DNA of 64,000 bases from Flavobacterium branchiarum (GCF_030409845.1 NZ_JAUFQQ010000003.1:1798001-1862000); one strand, 5' to 3'; shown: positions 17,233 through 26,207, counted from the first letter of the stretch. The notes: generated by a model from the sequence alone, not told the origin. Program-made: numbers and translations.

Positions 17233-17904
17233 CTATTCTTTGATCATATATCCAGTTCCTTTTATAGTATGGATAAATTTATGGTTTTGTTCAATTTTGT
17301 TTCTTAAGTAAGAAATGTAAACATCGACTACATTGGTGTTGTTATCATAATTAATTCCCCAAACGGCATTTAAGATTTGAGTTCTAGACATGACTTTGTT
17401 TCTATTTTCAAGTAAAAACAATAGGAGTTTATACTCTCTTGGTGATAAATCAATAGGGGAGTTGTTCTCGGTAACTTTGTGTTCTTCGGGGTTTATGGTT
17501 AAGCTCCCGCAGGTATATAGTGTTTCGACTTTGTTATAATTAAATTTAGTCCTTCGGGTTAGTGCGTTAACTCTAGAAATTAATTCCTGAAAATGAAACG
17601 GCTTCACTAGATAATCATCGGCTCCAGAATCTAGAGCATTTACCTTATCATCAGTATTACTAAGTGCACTAAGCATTAATATTGGAGTGTGAATTTTTTT
17701 GAAACGCATTAGTTTCGTTAATTGAATGCCATCAATACCAGGAAGCATAATATCCATTAGGATAATATCCCAAGTGTTTTCTTGAAGTAAGTCTCTGGCA
17801 ATCTCACCAGTTTCGGCCAAATGCACTGTAAAATTGTTTTCTTCTAAACCTTTTACAATAAATTCGCTTATGCGTTTATCGTCCTCAATGAGTAAAACAT
17901 TCAT
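17233..17904 (-). CDS. OmpR-family response regulator
   Basis: The 223-residue protein has a receiver domain with the acidic pocket EDD (residues 7-9), phospho-acceptor Asp51 in LMDIMLPGIDG and Lys in DDYLVKPFHF. A C-terminal winged helix (LSPREYKLLLFLLENRNKVM, DVYISYLRNKIE) follows. It is the first gene of a kinase pair and is followed by the czcCBA-like operon on the same strand. Activation of that operon's separate -7 box is the expected job. Confidence 0.93.
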   Translation of the reverse strand: MNVLLIEDDKRISEFIVKGLEENNFTVHLAETGEIARDLLQENTWDIILMDIMLPGIDGIQLTKLMRFKKIHTPILMLSALSNTDDKVNALDSGADDYLVKPFHFQELISRVNALTRRTKFNYNKVETLYTCGSLTINPEEHKVTENNSPIDLSPREYKLLLFLLENRNKVMSRTQILNAVWGINYDNNTNVVDVYISYLRNKIEQNHKFIHTIKGTGYMIKE

Positions 17905-18240
17905 ACTTAAAATCTAATGTTATAATAGTTGTTTTTAATAGTATTCTGATGAGGTGTTATTAGTAAACAGTACCTACAAAATTATACAAATTGTAATGAT
18001 TGCTTAATAATGGTACACTGACGATGCGTATTCGCTAAGGCGAAAACACAGATATAAACGTTTTTTAAATTAAAAAAACTGTTTATAAAGATTCTCAAAA
18101 ATACTACTTAATTGTGGGAATGTACTATTAATATTTAAGGTTATAATCACGATGAGTTTTTTTTAATATTTTGTTGTGAAAGACATTTATTGAAAAATTA
18201 ATATCAATTCGTAAATTAGCGGCGATATAAATACATTCGA
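17905..18240. other. Divergent promoter region with inverted repeat
   Basis: This 336-base gap separates the leftward two-component operon from the rightward TSUP gene. TATAAAC (18053-18059) and GTTTATA (18081-18087) flank a T6/A7 stretch, forming a possible hairpin or regulator site. TAATTTTG (minus strand, 17984-17977) could be a -7 box for the response regulator. Nothing else was recognised. Confidence 0.4.
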
Positions 18241-19077
18241 ATGACAGTACTTACATTTACTTTAATTATGCTTTTTGGTGCTTTTTTAGCCGGTTTCATA
18301 GGTTCATTATCAGGTTTAGGAGGCGGAATAATCATTATACCTTTATTAACCGTTGTTCTAGGAGTTGATATTCATTATGCAATTGGAGCAGCCTTAGTAT
18401 CAGTTATTGCGACTTCATCAGGCTCAGCTGCAGCATATGTAAAAGAAGGAATTACCAATATGCGTTTGGGAATTTTTCTTGAGATAGCCACTACTATCGG
18501 CGCTGTTGGTGGGGCATTACTTTCTACAATTGCACCAACGTCTTTTATAGCTGTTTTATTCGGACTCACATTAATTTTTTCAGCTATTAATTCATTACGA
18601 AAAAAAGAAGAACATATTGTTTTAGAGTCAAGTCCATTGGCCAAAAAACTTAAATTGGAAGGAACTTATCCTACTCATGATGGTGAAGTAGTGAGTTATG
18701 GAACAAAAAATGTTGTAGGTGGTTTTAGTATGATGGGAGTTGCAGGAATGATGTCTGGATTACTAGGAATAGGTTCTGGAGCTTTTAAAGTAATTGCAAT
18801 GGATAATATCATGCGAATTCCGTTTAAGGTTTCTACCACAACTAGTAATTTTATGATGGGAGTTACAGCAATGGCAAGTTCTGTAATTTATATTCAGAAA
18901 GGATATATCGAGCCAGGAATATGTATGCCCGTAGTTATTGGTGTTTTATTTGGTGCGATGGCAGGAGCAAAATTATTAGTTAAAACAAATCCTAAAAAGC
19001 TTCGAATCTTTTTTGCCTGTCTTATTTTTGTACTTGCAATCAACATGATTTATAATGGACTTAATGGAAAAATCTAA
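18241..19077 (+). CDS. TSUP/TauE-SafE family membrane permease
   Basis: A 278-residue polytopic membrane protein with the two-fold TSUP repeat. The first half contains AGFIGSLSGLGGGIIIIPLL, and the second half repeats the motif as MMGVAGMMSGLLGIGSGAFK. Family members export sulfite or other sulfur-containing anions. It overlaps by 14 bases the DUF1634 gene that follows. TSUP plus DUF1634 is a recurring pair, suggesting an accessory subunit. The substrate is not determined. A weak TAAATTAG element lies upstream of the start. Confidence 0.88.
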   Translation: MTVLTFTLIMLFGAFLAGFIGSLSGLGGGIIIIPLLTVVLGVDIHYAIGAALVSVIATSSGSAAAYVKEGITNMRLGIFLEIATTIGAVGGALLSTIAPTSFIAVLFGLTLIFSAINSLRKKEEHIVLESSPLAKKLKLEGTYPTHDGEVVSYGTKNVVGGFSMMGVAGMMSGLLGIGSGAFKVIAMDNIMRIPFKVSTTTSNFMMGVTAMASSVIYIQKGYIEPGICMPVVIGVLFGAMAGAKLLVKTNPKKLRIFFACLIFVLAINMIYNGLNGKI

Positions 19078-19471
19078 GAATATGACACACGAAAAATTTG
19101 GAGAAAAAGATTTTCAATCTATTATAGGGAATTTATTGCGCTACGGAGTATGGATTTCATTATCTGTAGCTTTCATTGGCGGAATTATTTATTTGATGAA
19201 TCATGGTGGCGATATCGAAGATTATTCGGTATTTAAAGAAAACGATAGAAACATATTCGAAGTAATAACAGCTATTTGTAACGGAGTTATTAAAGGAAAT
19301 GGGGAATCAATCATATTTTTTGGTGTGATATTACTGTTTCTTACACCTGTATTACGTGTAATATTGTCGTTGTTTTCTTTTTTACTAGAGAAAGATTATA
19401 TGTATGTAGTAATTACTCTAATTGTAATTTTTATTATTCTGGTAAGTGTTTCATTAGGTTTTTCTCATTGA
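19064..19471 (+). CDS. DUF1634 family membrane protein
   Basis: About 135 residues with three membrane segments: LLRYGVWISLSVAFIGGIIY, SIIFFGVILLFLTPVLRVIL and YMYVVITLIVIFIILVSVS. The middle segment with ILLFLTPVLRV is the DUF1634 signature. Possible starts are 19055, 19064 and 19082; 19064 gives a natural overlap with the preceding stop. It is translationally coupled to the TSUP permease and probably works with it. The biochemical function of the family is not established. Its stop codon lies inside the hairpin at 19451-19488. Confidence 0.82.
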   Translation: MEKSKNMTHEKFGEKDFQSIIGNLLRYGVWISLSVAFIGGIIYLMNHGGDIEDYSVFKENDRNIFEVITAICNGVIKGNGESIIFFGVILLFLTPVLRVILSLFSFLLEKDYMYVVITLIVIFIILVSVSLGFSH

Positions 19472-19488
19472 TGAGATAAACCTAATGA
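19451..19488. terminator. Long hairpin spanning the DUF1634 stop codon
   Basis: TCATTAGGTTTTTCTCAT (19451-19468) pairs with ATGAGATAAACCTAATGA (19471-19488) with a single mismatch. The stop codon (19469-19471) sits at the tip. The 3' flank is A-rich rather than T-rich. It lies between convergent genes and probably defines the mRNA end. Confidence 0.65.
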
Positions 19489-19531
19489 AAAAAGATCTTG
19501 AGTCTATTTTGTAACTTGAAATAAGAGTGTC

Positions 19532-19921
19532 CTAATCAACTTTTATCATTACACTTCCTGAAAGTAAATCGTGTATTGCGCGATTTTTTGAGTTCATTAG
19601 TATGCCAATAAATGAAATCCAGCCCAAAATAATCTTAAAAAAATACCTGATTGTTGATTGAAATATATTCAGACGCTTTGAAGTATCTGATATTTTTCTG
19701 ACTCTGATTCTATTTTTATGATTTCCTATTGTGGCGCCAAATGCTGTGCAGATTGGCTCATACATGAGCAATGATGCAAACAATATAATTTTAACCCAAT
19801 TAGGCACATTACTAAAATTAGTAAGTATATCAGTAAAAAGATACATACAAGCTATAAGTAATAGGGTATCTATAAATGTAGATTTAGTTCTCTCTAGGAT
19901 AGTAGGGTACTTTTCGGCCAT
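19532..19921 (-). CDS. RDD family membrane protein
   Basis: A 129-residue protein. It begins with a variant RDD-type helix (ERTKSTFIDTLLLIACMYLF) and has two more membrane segments (WVKIILFASLLMYEPICTAF, IRYFFKIILGWISFIGILM). The ending NRAIHDLLSGSVMI is the conserved C-terminal signature of RDD proteins. The domain is found in small membrane proteins of mostly unknown role, some linked to ion exchange. The gene is monocistronic, convergent with DUF1634. Confidence 0.85.
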   Translation of the reverse strand: MAEKYPTILERTKSTFIDTLLLIACMYLFTDILTNFSNVPNWVKIILFASLLMYEPICTAFGATIGNHKNRIRVRKISDTSKRLNIFQSTIRYFFKIILGWISFIGILMNSKNRAIHDLLSGSVMIKVD

Positions 19922-20015
19922 GTATTAATTTCAGTTAGCTAAATTCTTTGAGTTTACATTTATTATTAAATACTATTTAATTTGCTTCGACCAAAGCAGG
20001 TTCCAGTTGAATTTT

Positions 20016-20678
20016 TTATTGAATGTTATCAGCTTCAATTAATAATGGCTCAATTTTAGAATAGTCTTTGATGACTTTTATAGTTACTAAGGCTAGTGGA
20101 ATTTCAATAATCTTATCAATAATATTCAGAATTGTACTTGTCGTTAATTGATCTACAGATGTAGCATCAGCAGTATATCTATAGATGACTTGCCCCAAGA
20201 TGTTGTTAACAATCCAAAGTGTCCACCATAGAGTCAATGCTTTAGTTGTAAAATTTGCATCAATTTTTATTCCTTTTTTTGATAAGTAAAAATCGGTAAC
20301 ATTATATAGTTCTTTCATTATTTGTAATGGTCTGTATAGACACATAATTGGAACAAACCAAGATCCAGCAGCCCATCCTTCTCCATGCGACAAATTTTCA
20401 ACTCTTAGATGAAGATTATAATAAGCTCGTCTGAACCATTGTATAAAAGTAACTCCTGATATAAAGAAAAAAATCACGTAAATGATCGTAATTATTTGTT
20501 GCGTGCTGTCATTTGCATTTGCTTCATCTGGAGTTATAAAACCTCCATTAGCAACATTATGAAGTAAATTGTATTGTAAGAAGTTTGAAATTAATGCAAC
20601 AACATTAATTGCTAAAACAATTGATACTAATAGAATTGCATTTTTTGCCCTTTGTCCGTTAGGTCTTAATTCGTCCAT
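20016..20678 (-). CDS. DUF4328 family membrane protein
   Basis: The 220-residue protein has four or more predicted membrane segments. The DUF4328 signatures are FIQWFRRAYYNLHLRV, GWAAGSWFVPIMCLYRPLQI and LTLWWTLWIVNN. The family has no assigned function. A cluster with no operon partner offers no clue. The start at 20678 follows an A/T-rich leader and fits the hydrophilic N-terminus MDELRPNGQRAKN. Confidence 0.85.
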   Translation of the reverse strand: MDELRPNGQRAKNAILLVSIVLAINVVALISNFLQYNLLHNVANGGFITPDEANANDSTQQIITIIYVIFFFISGVTFIQWFRRAYYNLHLRVENLSHGEGWAAGSWFVPIMCLYRPLQIMKELYNVTDFYLSKKGIKIDANFTTKALTLWWTLWIVNNILGQVIYRYTADATSVDQLTTSTILNIIDKIIEIPLALVTIKVIKDYSKIEPLLIEADNIQ

Positions 20679-20833
20679 TATATTATTTTGGTTAGTGGTT
20701 TTTTAGTAATGCGAATATATTCTATTTTATACTATAAATCGTATTTAAATTTGGTAGAAATAAAATTTATTAATAGCATAATTTTTATTCAAAGCTAACT
20801 TTGCTAAAAGGAGGAATAAAAGAGATAATTATA

Positions 20834-21226
20834 TTAACCCATTGGAGTACAAATCTCAATTAAAAAGCCATCAATATCTCTTATATAGGCAACAGTTTGT
20901 CCCCAAGGTTTTTGTTTTGCTTCTTGTAAAATAGTTGCTCCAGCTTTTTTTGCTTTTACAAGTACTTCATCTACATTGTCGGTTATAAAACCTAACTCGG
21001 AAGCAAAAGGTTTATTGGTTAAATCACTTTCGATAAAACCTTCTTTTAAGTTTGAATTTGCAAGTTCTTTTGATGCAAATGCAATTGTAGTTTCACCTGT
21101 AATAAGTTCTCCGTAATCGTTTTCGGGAGTTATGAATTTCCTTGTAAAGCCAAATGCATCTTCATAAAATGAAATTGATTTACTTACATCACTAACGTAT
21201 AAGATTGTGTAGCCGAATTTTACCAT
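20834..21226 (-). CDS. VOC family protein (glyoxalase/bleomycin-resistance fold)
   Basis: A 130-residue single VOC module pair with KFGYTILYVSDVSKSISFYE at the start and VAYIRDIDGFLIEICTPMG at the end. The latter is the usual GxxxExxxP-type C-terminal strand with Glu as a metal ligand. Such proteins include metal-dependent lyases, dioxygenases and antibiotic-binding proteins, so specificity cannot be read. It is monocistronic, with a strong hairpin between it and the gene upstream. Confidence 0.85.
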   Translation of the reverse strand: MVKFGYTILYVSDVSKSISFYEDAFGFTRKFITPENDYGELITGETTIAFASKELANSNLKEGFIESDLTNKPFASELGFITDNVDEVLVKAKKAGATILQEAKQKPWGQTVAYIRDIDGFLIEICTPMG

Positions 21227-21318
21227 TTGAATTTTATTAAATGTTTTAGAAAAATTATTACTCGAATTTTAATCAATATTTTAAACTAAAAAAAGCTTGG
21301 CGAAACAGAAATAATATG

Positions 21319-21348
21319 TTTTTAATTGTACGAAAATACAATTAAAAA
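21319..21348. terminator. Terminator hairpin downstream of the DoxD-DoxA gene
   Basis: TTTTTAATTGTA (21319-21330) pairs perfectly with TACAATTAAAAA (21337-21348), loop CGAAAA. An outer pair, TTGGCGAAACAG and CTGTCTCACCAA, extends the structure to about 80 bases with two mismatches. It lies about 40 bases beyond the leftward stop at 21386. Confidence 0.75.
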
Positions 21349-21385
21349 TAAACTCCTGTCTCACCAAACCTAAATTAATTATGCT

Positions 21386-22405
21386 TTATTTTGTAACAGT
21401 ACTTGTCCATTCTGTACCGCTAATATCGGTAAGGGTTATAATATAGCTAGTGTTTTTTTGTAGTTGCTTATTTGTCAAATCAAAACTAAGAATTGCTTTT
21501 GCTCCAAGCGGAATTATCAAACTATGTCTACCAGGTTTTACTTTAGTAACATATTTGTTTGCTATAGCATCCTTTGGAAACTTAGCTAAATCTTCGCCTT
21601 TTAAATCGATAATGATTTTTCCTTGTTGGTCTTTTAATTGAATTCCGATTAAGAATGATCCATATACATCTACGCCTTCAGTACGATATATTTGAAATTG
21701 TAACGAATCATTTTTTATAGTTGCATCACTAATTTCTACTTTAGGCTTTACCGATTTGTTGTGTAATTTTCCAAATACACCACCATGGAAATACTGATTG
21801 GTAAATAAGGTAAGTGCCAATATCAGTAATGAACCTATTAGAACAATTGGTTTAAGATTAGGAATGTTTAACGGACCAGAACCTATCCATGAAAACCATT
21901 TTGTTTTAGTAAATGCATAGTTTTTATTCATGAAGTAATTGTCGAGTGAATAAGAACCGCTTCCGCTTAAGAATAGGGTAAATCCACAAGCAATACCCAA
22001 TACACCAATTTGCCATTCATCTAAGCAAGTAGTCCCAATCCAACCAGAGCCTAATAAAATTCCCATAGCCAAACTAAATACTCCAAAACTCATCAATCGT
22101 GTAAAGAGCCCAAGCATAATGAGTAAACCTACAATAGCTTCGATGATGGTGAAACTGACCATAGACCACCACAGCGCTTCGGGATTAGTTACTAAGTATT
22201 CGATTATAGGTTTAATTCCTAATGCGTTCGGAAGGAAATGATTGAATTTTTCACCAATATATCCTGCCTCATCTTGAATTAATTTGTTTTCGAGAATAAG
22301 TCTTCTCCAAAAAGCCGAAAAGTATGTCCAACCAATAACCAGCCTAATAGAAAGCGTAAAAAGACCAGCCACAGTATAGGGCTGATTCATATGAATGTTT
22401 TTCAT
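21386..22405 (-). CDS. DoxD-DoxA-like thiosulfate:quinone oxidoreductase family membrane protein
   Basis: The 339-residue protein has an N-terminal DoxD/DoxX-type membrane domain of about 170 residues: SIRLVIGWTYFSAFWRRLIL, SMVSFTIIEAIVGLLIMLGL, then SGSGSYSLDNYF. One further membrane segment (IVLIGSLLILALTLFTNQYF) and a periplasmic DoxA-like beta domain of about 130 residues follow (DVYGSFLIGIQLKDQQGKII). In Acidianus the two parts are separate TQO subunits; here they are one chain. Thiosulfate oxidation is a family inference only. A small secreted protein gene lies directly upstream on the same strand. Confidence 0.82.
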   Translation of the reverse strand: MKNIHMNQPYTVAGLFTLSIRLVIGWTYFSAFWRRLILENKLIQDEAGYIGEKFNHFLPNALGIKPIIEYLVTNPEALWWSMVSFTIIEAIVGLLIMLGLFTRLMSFGVFSLAMGILLGSGWIGTTCLDEWQIGVLGIACGFTLFLSGSGSYSLDNYFMNKNYAFTKTKWFSWIGSGPLNIPNLKPIVLIGSLLILALTLFTNQYFHGGVFGKLHNKSVKPKVEISDATIKNDSLQFQIYRTEGVDVYGSFLIGIQLKDQQGKIIIDLKGEDLAKFPKDAIANKYVTKVKPGRHSLIIPLGAKAILSFDLTNKQLQKNTSYIITLTDISGTEWTSTVTK

Positions 22406-22458
22406 AAGTATATATTTTAATTTTTTAAACTACAGTAAATAAAATGCGACATGATGAA

Positions 22459-22839
22459 CTATGCCAAGTTGGATTTTAATTGTTTATATAAAATATACAA
22501 AGGAGGTTTGTTTACAGCTAATACATTTACATTAATAGAAGTATTATGTAATGCAGTTGCTAATGAAATTTGATTCTGAGGAATAGAAACAGGTAAAACA
22601 ACAATTTGTTTACTGAGTTTTGTAACACTATTTTCTAATTGATTAACGCTAGATTCTTGTACTTCGCAATAAGAAGTCCCAGTTTGTGCAGTTTGGTTCT
22701 TATTAAGCGTCTGAAAGTACTCAATATCGAATGCAGAAAATAAAGAACTCTTTACCGAACACGGAGCAAGTGCAAACACTACAGCAAGTAGTATCAGGAC
22801 AAGTCGCATTTTTTGAGTATAAGTTCGTTTGTTTTTCAT
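22459..22839 (-). CDS. Secreted or membrane-anchored protein of unknown function
   Basis: Not recognised. The preferred start at 22839 gives MKNKRTYTQKMRLVLILLAV, one hydrophobic N-terminal segment (signal peptide or anchor), then about 95 mainly polar residues. Two cysteines, one at the end of the signal region (APCS) and one in SYCEVQ, are notable. The alternative ATG at 22848 would overlap a TATCTTTG promoter-like element at 22853-22846. The gene is 54 bases upstream of the DoxD-DoxA gene on the same strand and may be cotranscribed with it. No function is inferred. Confidence 0.6.
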   Translation of the reverse strand: MKNKRTYTQKMRLVLILLAVVFALAPCSVKSSLFSAFDIEYFQTLNKNQTAQTGTSYCEVQESSVNQLENSVTKLSKQIVVLPVSIPQNQISLATALHNTSINVNVLAVNKPPLYILYKQLKSNLA

Positions 22840-22918
22840 ATTTTCCAAAGATAGACTATTGTTTTGCTTTTGTGTTATTGATTAGGAAAGAAATTTATTC
22901 AGTAGGCTCTTGCTTGAG

Positions 22919-23290
22919 CTATAGATTGATATAAGAAATAGATTTGTTCAATTGCCTCCTGCTTAAGCTAGGCATTGATAGTGGAAGACAATTATTCAAT
23001 AGGCTCCTGCTTCAGCTGGAGTCTATAGATTGATATAAGAAATAGATTTGTTCAATTGCCTCCAACTTTAGTTGGAGTCGAAAGGATTATTAGTTAATAA
23101 GGCTTTAGCCAAAATAATGAATGATTTTGGCTAAAGCCCTTAAATTTTATGTTTTTTATTCCTCCAGATGAAGCAGGAGGCAATTAAAAAAAAGAGCTAG
23201 TATTTCTGAAAACAATTAATGATTTTAGCTAAGCCTTTATATTTTGTGTTTTTTATTCCTTCAGATGAAGCAGGTGGCAATTAAAAAAAC
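22919..23290. repeat. Cluster of intergenic direct and inverted repeats
   Basis: A 41-bp unit is repeated exactly at 22919-22959 and 23023-23063 (it begins CTATAGATTGATATAAG). GGCTTTAGCCAAAAT (23101-23115) and ATTTTGGCTAAAGCC (23124-23138) form a perfect 15-bp hairpin. A unit around AGATGAAGCAGGAGGCAATT occurs at about 23155-23187 and, with changes, at about 23250-23282. Its complement also appears in the GCCTCCTGCTT motifs on the left side. The cluster fills the 480-base gap upstream of the DUF2199 gene's 3' end and contains no gene. Confidence 0.8.
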
Positions 23291-23321
23291 AAATTAGCTT
23301 TTTTAAAAATCATAATTTTTT

Positions 23322-23867
23322 CTATTTATGCGAATCTCTCAAAATATTTTCAACCATTTCTAGCGCTCTTTCATAAGTTATTCCGTTTTCTTGGTCGATA
23401 GTAAGTTGGTGATTTTCTTCGATACATTTAATTTCTGGAATAAATCCAATTCCTTGCTCGATAGCAATTGTTTTTAGGCTTAGTGTTTCACCATAATTAG
23501 GAACCATTGTTTGCAACCAACCAAAATACGGTTCTTGTTTGGTGCGATCTTCATCTTCCCACAAGTCTATTCTGGTTTCAAAATTTTCAGGACTAATAGA
23601 TGTCCAAATATCAAATGCAAAATCTTCATGATGATTAATAATTGGAATTGTCAATCGACCACGATGGAAGAAGTATTTTTTATCAACAACGCATAGACTT
23701 TCTTCTAATTCAATTCTTTCTTCTCTCTCTTCGGGAGGGACTGAAAAATAATACTCTGGATAATCAGAGCCAAAACAAAGCGGAAGAGCGTTATATATTA
23801 TATCACAACAATTGCACTTGTAGGCTGTTTTGTTTGTTTCTGTGTTTAAAAATGGAATTAATTTCAA
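23322..23867 (-). CDS. DUF2199 domain protein
   Basis: The 181-residue soluble protein has an N-terminal zinc-ribbon-like CNCC motif (YKCNCCDIIYNALPLCFGSD), then the DUF2199 core: FFHRGRLTIPI, FDIWTSISPENFE and PYFGWLQTMVPNY. Length and motif order match the family. Its function is unknown. It stands alone, with a repeat cluster downstream and 273 bases of unremarkable sequence upstream. The start at 23867 places the cysteine motif near residue 18, as usual. Confidence 0.85.
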   Translation of the reverse strand: MKLIPFLNTETNKTAYKCNCCDIIYNALPLCFGSDYPEYYFSVPPEEREERIELEESLCVVDKKYFFHRGRLTIPIINHHEDFAFDIWTSISPENFETRIDLWEDEDRTKQEPYFGWLQTMVPNYGETLSLKTIAIEQGIGFIPEIKCIEENHQLTIDQENGITYERALEMVENILRDSHK

Positions 23868-24140
23868 TGTATTTGGGGGAATTAGTTTTATTAGTATTTA
23901 TCAAAAGTCTAAGTAGGTAACTTCATTTGGAAAAATACAAGTTAGCTATTTCTATCAGATAAAACTAGAGATTATTCAAAATGCAGAATTTATTCAGAAT
24001 TGGATATGAAATTTGTAGTATAATACAACTTTATTATTTTTTGCTATCAAATTATAGAAATCCAAACCATTTATTATGATGAAGAATTACGCTTGTTTAT
24101 TTGTTAACTCGTGTATTATTAATCCTTAATTTTTATTAAA

Positions 24141-24899
24141 ATGCTAAAAACCATCCTGTTTTTATTATTGAGTGTTAGTACTATTAATGCTCAAAATATT
24201 GTAAAAGATACGGTAGCCGTAAAAATTGATACGGTACAGAATTTGAAGTTCAATTACAAACAACTCATCATTCCGGGAGTTTTAATTGGATATGGGCTTA
24301 TAGGTCTTGAAAGTGATTATTTAAAAGGCTTTAATTCTCAAATTCATGATGAAGTAAAAGAGGATATTGATAGGAGGATTACTATTGACGATTTCTCGCA
24401 ATATGCTCCAGCGGCTTCAGTTTACGCTCTAAATGGATTAGGGATAGAAGGAAAGAATAATTTAAAAGACAGAACTATAATATTAGGGACTTCATACGTA
24501 ATTATGACCGCTACGATATTAGGGTTAAAATCGCTTACCAAAGTCGAAAGACCAGACGGAAGTTCAAAAAACTCATTTCCTTCAGGACATACAGCAACAG
24601 CTTTTGCAGGAGCCGAATTCTTGTATCAGGAATACAAAGACAAATCAATATGGTATGGTATTGCAGGTTATGCCATTGCAACAGGAACAGGAGTTTTCAG
24701 AATGGTCAATGACAGACATTGGCTTACAGATGTTGCAGCAGGGGCGGGAATCGGAATTATGAGTACGAAAATTGCTTATTGGGTAAGTCCTTACGTTACA
24801 AAGAAGATATTTGGAGAGCGAGAAAAAAATGTAACATCGGTAATAACCCCATTTTATAATGGCAAGCAAATCGGATTTGGATTTGCAATGATGTTCTAG
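24141..24899 (+). CDS. PAP2-family membrane phosphatase
   Basis: The 252-residue protein has a signal peptide (MLKTILFLLLSVSTINAQ) and the three-part phosphatase signature: KVERPDGS (K...RP), NSFPSGHTAT (PSGH) and RMVNDRHWLTDV (R...H...D). Members dephosphorylate phosphatidate, undecaprenyl-pyrophosphate or lipid A at the outer face of the inner membrane. It is longer at the N-terminus than minimal PAP2 enzymes, with an extra periplasmic stretch before the catalytic helices. It is monocistronic with a clear terminator. Confidence 0.9.
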   Translation: MLKTILFLLLSVSTINAQNIVKDTVAVKIDTVQNLKFNYKQLIIPGVLIGYGLIGLESDYLKGFNSQIHDEVKEDIDRRITIDDFSQYAPAASVYALNGLGIEGKNNLKDRTIILGTSYVIMTATILGLKSLTKVERPDGSSKNSFPSGHTATAFAGAEFLYQEYKDKSIWYGIAGYAIATGTGVFRMVNDRHWLTDVAAGAGIGIMSTKIAYWVSPYVTKKIFGEREKNVTSVITPFYNGKQIGFGFAMMF

Positions 24900-24919
24900 A
24901 AATTTAGGTTAAATTAATA

Positions 24920-24956
24920 ATGCAAAAATAGCGCGGTTCTATTTTTGCATTTTTTC
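24920..24956 (+). terminator. Intrinsic terminator of the PAP2 gene
   Basis: ATGCAAAAATAG (24920-24931) pairs perfectly with CTATTTTTGCAT (24939-24950), loop CGCGGTT, followed by six T. It begins 20 bases after the stop codon. Confidence 0.88.
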
Positions 24957-25176
24957 ATTCTACTGGTTTCTGGTCTATTATGAGGATATAAATGCATGCG
25001 TGTTTTTGGAAACAATCTGATTTAATAATTTGTTTAAATCAGACTTAGGATAATTTTAAACATCAGTGTGATTAATTTTACAAGCATACTTATTGTTATT
25101 ATAAATAATGAGAATTATCTAACAAAAATATCTAGTTGTATTTGTTTAAAATTGTAAAAATGTAACCTTAATATAA

Positions 25177-26007
25177 TTATATATACAACCAATTTATAAC
25201 CCCATTTTCATGGGAAGTTATTTTATTAAAGAAATTTTTAGGAGTAAAACCAGTTATTGATTTAAAATCTTTGATGAGGTGCGATTGATCAAAAAAATCA
25301 AGTTGATACGTCATGTCAGAAAAATTACTCTTCTTGCGAGCATTAATTTGCTGATGCATTGCTTGACGAAATCTAATAATTTTGCGTAACTCAGATGGGG
25401 TTTTTCCAATATGAATATCAAAATGTTTACACAAAGTCTTACGACTTATTTTATATTTATCGGCAAGATACTTAATCGTATAATTGCCATCCGTATATTG
25501 CATATCCGCAAGGATAGAACCTAAAAAAGGATGAGTAAATCCTCTAAATTTACTGATGAGGTATTGTTCTAACTTTCTTATTTTTTCTTCTGCCAGTGCA
25601 GTATTCATGATTTCCGACATAGACGCAGTAAAATCATTAAACGGATTAAAATAAGAGAAAGATTTTCCGTTATAAAAATTTAAGTTTTTTTCTAAAAATG
25701 CATTAATTCCTAGTGGTTTAAAGCTAATCGTAATTTCATGAATATACCCCGGAATATTAATCTCAATGGGTTTTGTATACCCACATATTAACGTAGCAAG
25801 CAAAGGATTATCGAGGTTCTTACCAACAGTTAGTTTATTGTTTTCGAATATAAATTCAGGATATTGATTAATAGAAACAATAGAATTTACGTAAGGAAAT
25901 GTATAATAACTAACATTTTCAGAATCAGCAGATTTTTTAAGAATATAAAAATAATCGATATAATTTTTCAACAATTTATTTTGAGGAACAAAAAGTTTTA
26001 GATCCAT
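25177..26007 (-). CDS. AraC family transcriptional regulator
   Basis: From the ATG at 26007 the protein has 276 residues. The N-terminal about 150 residues resemble the DUF6597-type sensor of Bacteroidota AraC proteins (MDLKLFVPQNKLLKNYIDYF; GYIHEITISFKPLGINAFL). The C-terminus has the double HTH: IKYLADKYKISRKTLCKHFD and FSDMTYQLDFFDQSHLIKDF, then FKSITGFTPKNFF. An in-frame ATG at 26064 would add 19 residues that do not fit the family. No adjacent gene is obviously its target. Confidence 0.85.
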   Translation of the reverse strand: MDLKLFVPQNKLLKNYIDYFYILKKSADSENVSYYTFPYVNSIVSINQYPEFIFENNKLTVGKNLDNPLLATLICGYTKPIEINIPGYIHEITISFKPLGINAFLEKNLNFYNGKSFSYFNPFNDFTASMSEIMNTALAEEKIRKLEQYLISKFRGFTHPFLGSILADMQYTDGNYTIKYLADKYKISRKTLCKHFDIHIGKTPSELRKIIRFRQAMHQQINARKKSNFSDMTYQLDFFDQSHLIKDFKSITGFTPKNFFNKITSHENGVINWLYI

Positions 26008-26128
26008 AAATACAATTAAATAATAGTTGTTTTTTAAATCGATTTGGGGTTCAAATATAATCAAAAAGAGCTATGATTTTTTGTGGTTTTTAAAATTAGA
26101 GAAAAAAGAATAATTAAATCTTTATAAG

Positions 26129-26207
26129 TAGCTATTTCCTGCTATCCGCTATATCTTTTTCTGTCTAAAGAAGCCAGAAAAAGGATGTCGCTACTATCAG
26201 GGCTAGA
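26129..26207. repeat. Palindromic dispersed intergenic element
   Basis: An imperfect palindrome of about 79 bases is centred on ATCTTTTTCTG and CAGAAAAAGGAT, with outer arms AGCTATTTCCTG... and ...CAGGGCTAG. Its shape resembles non-coding repeats recalled from other flavobacteria. No gene is seen between the AraC start and the small ORF at 26562 apart from this and the next repeat. Confidence 0.5.
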
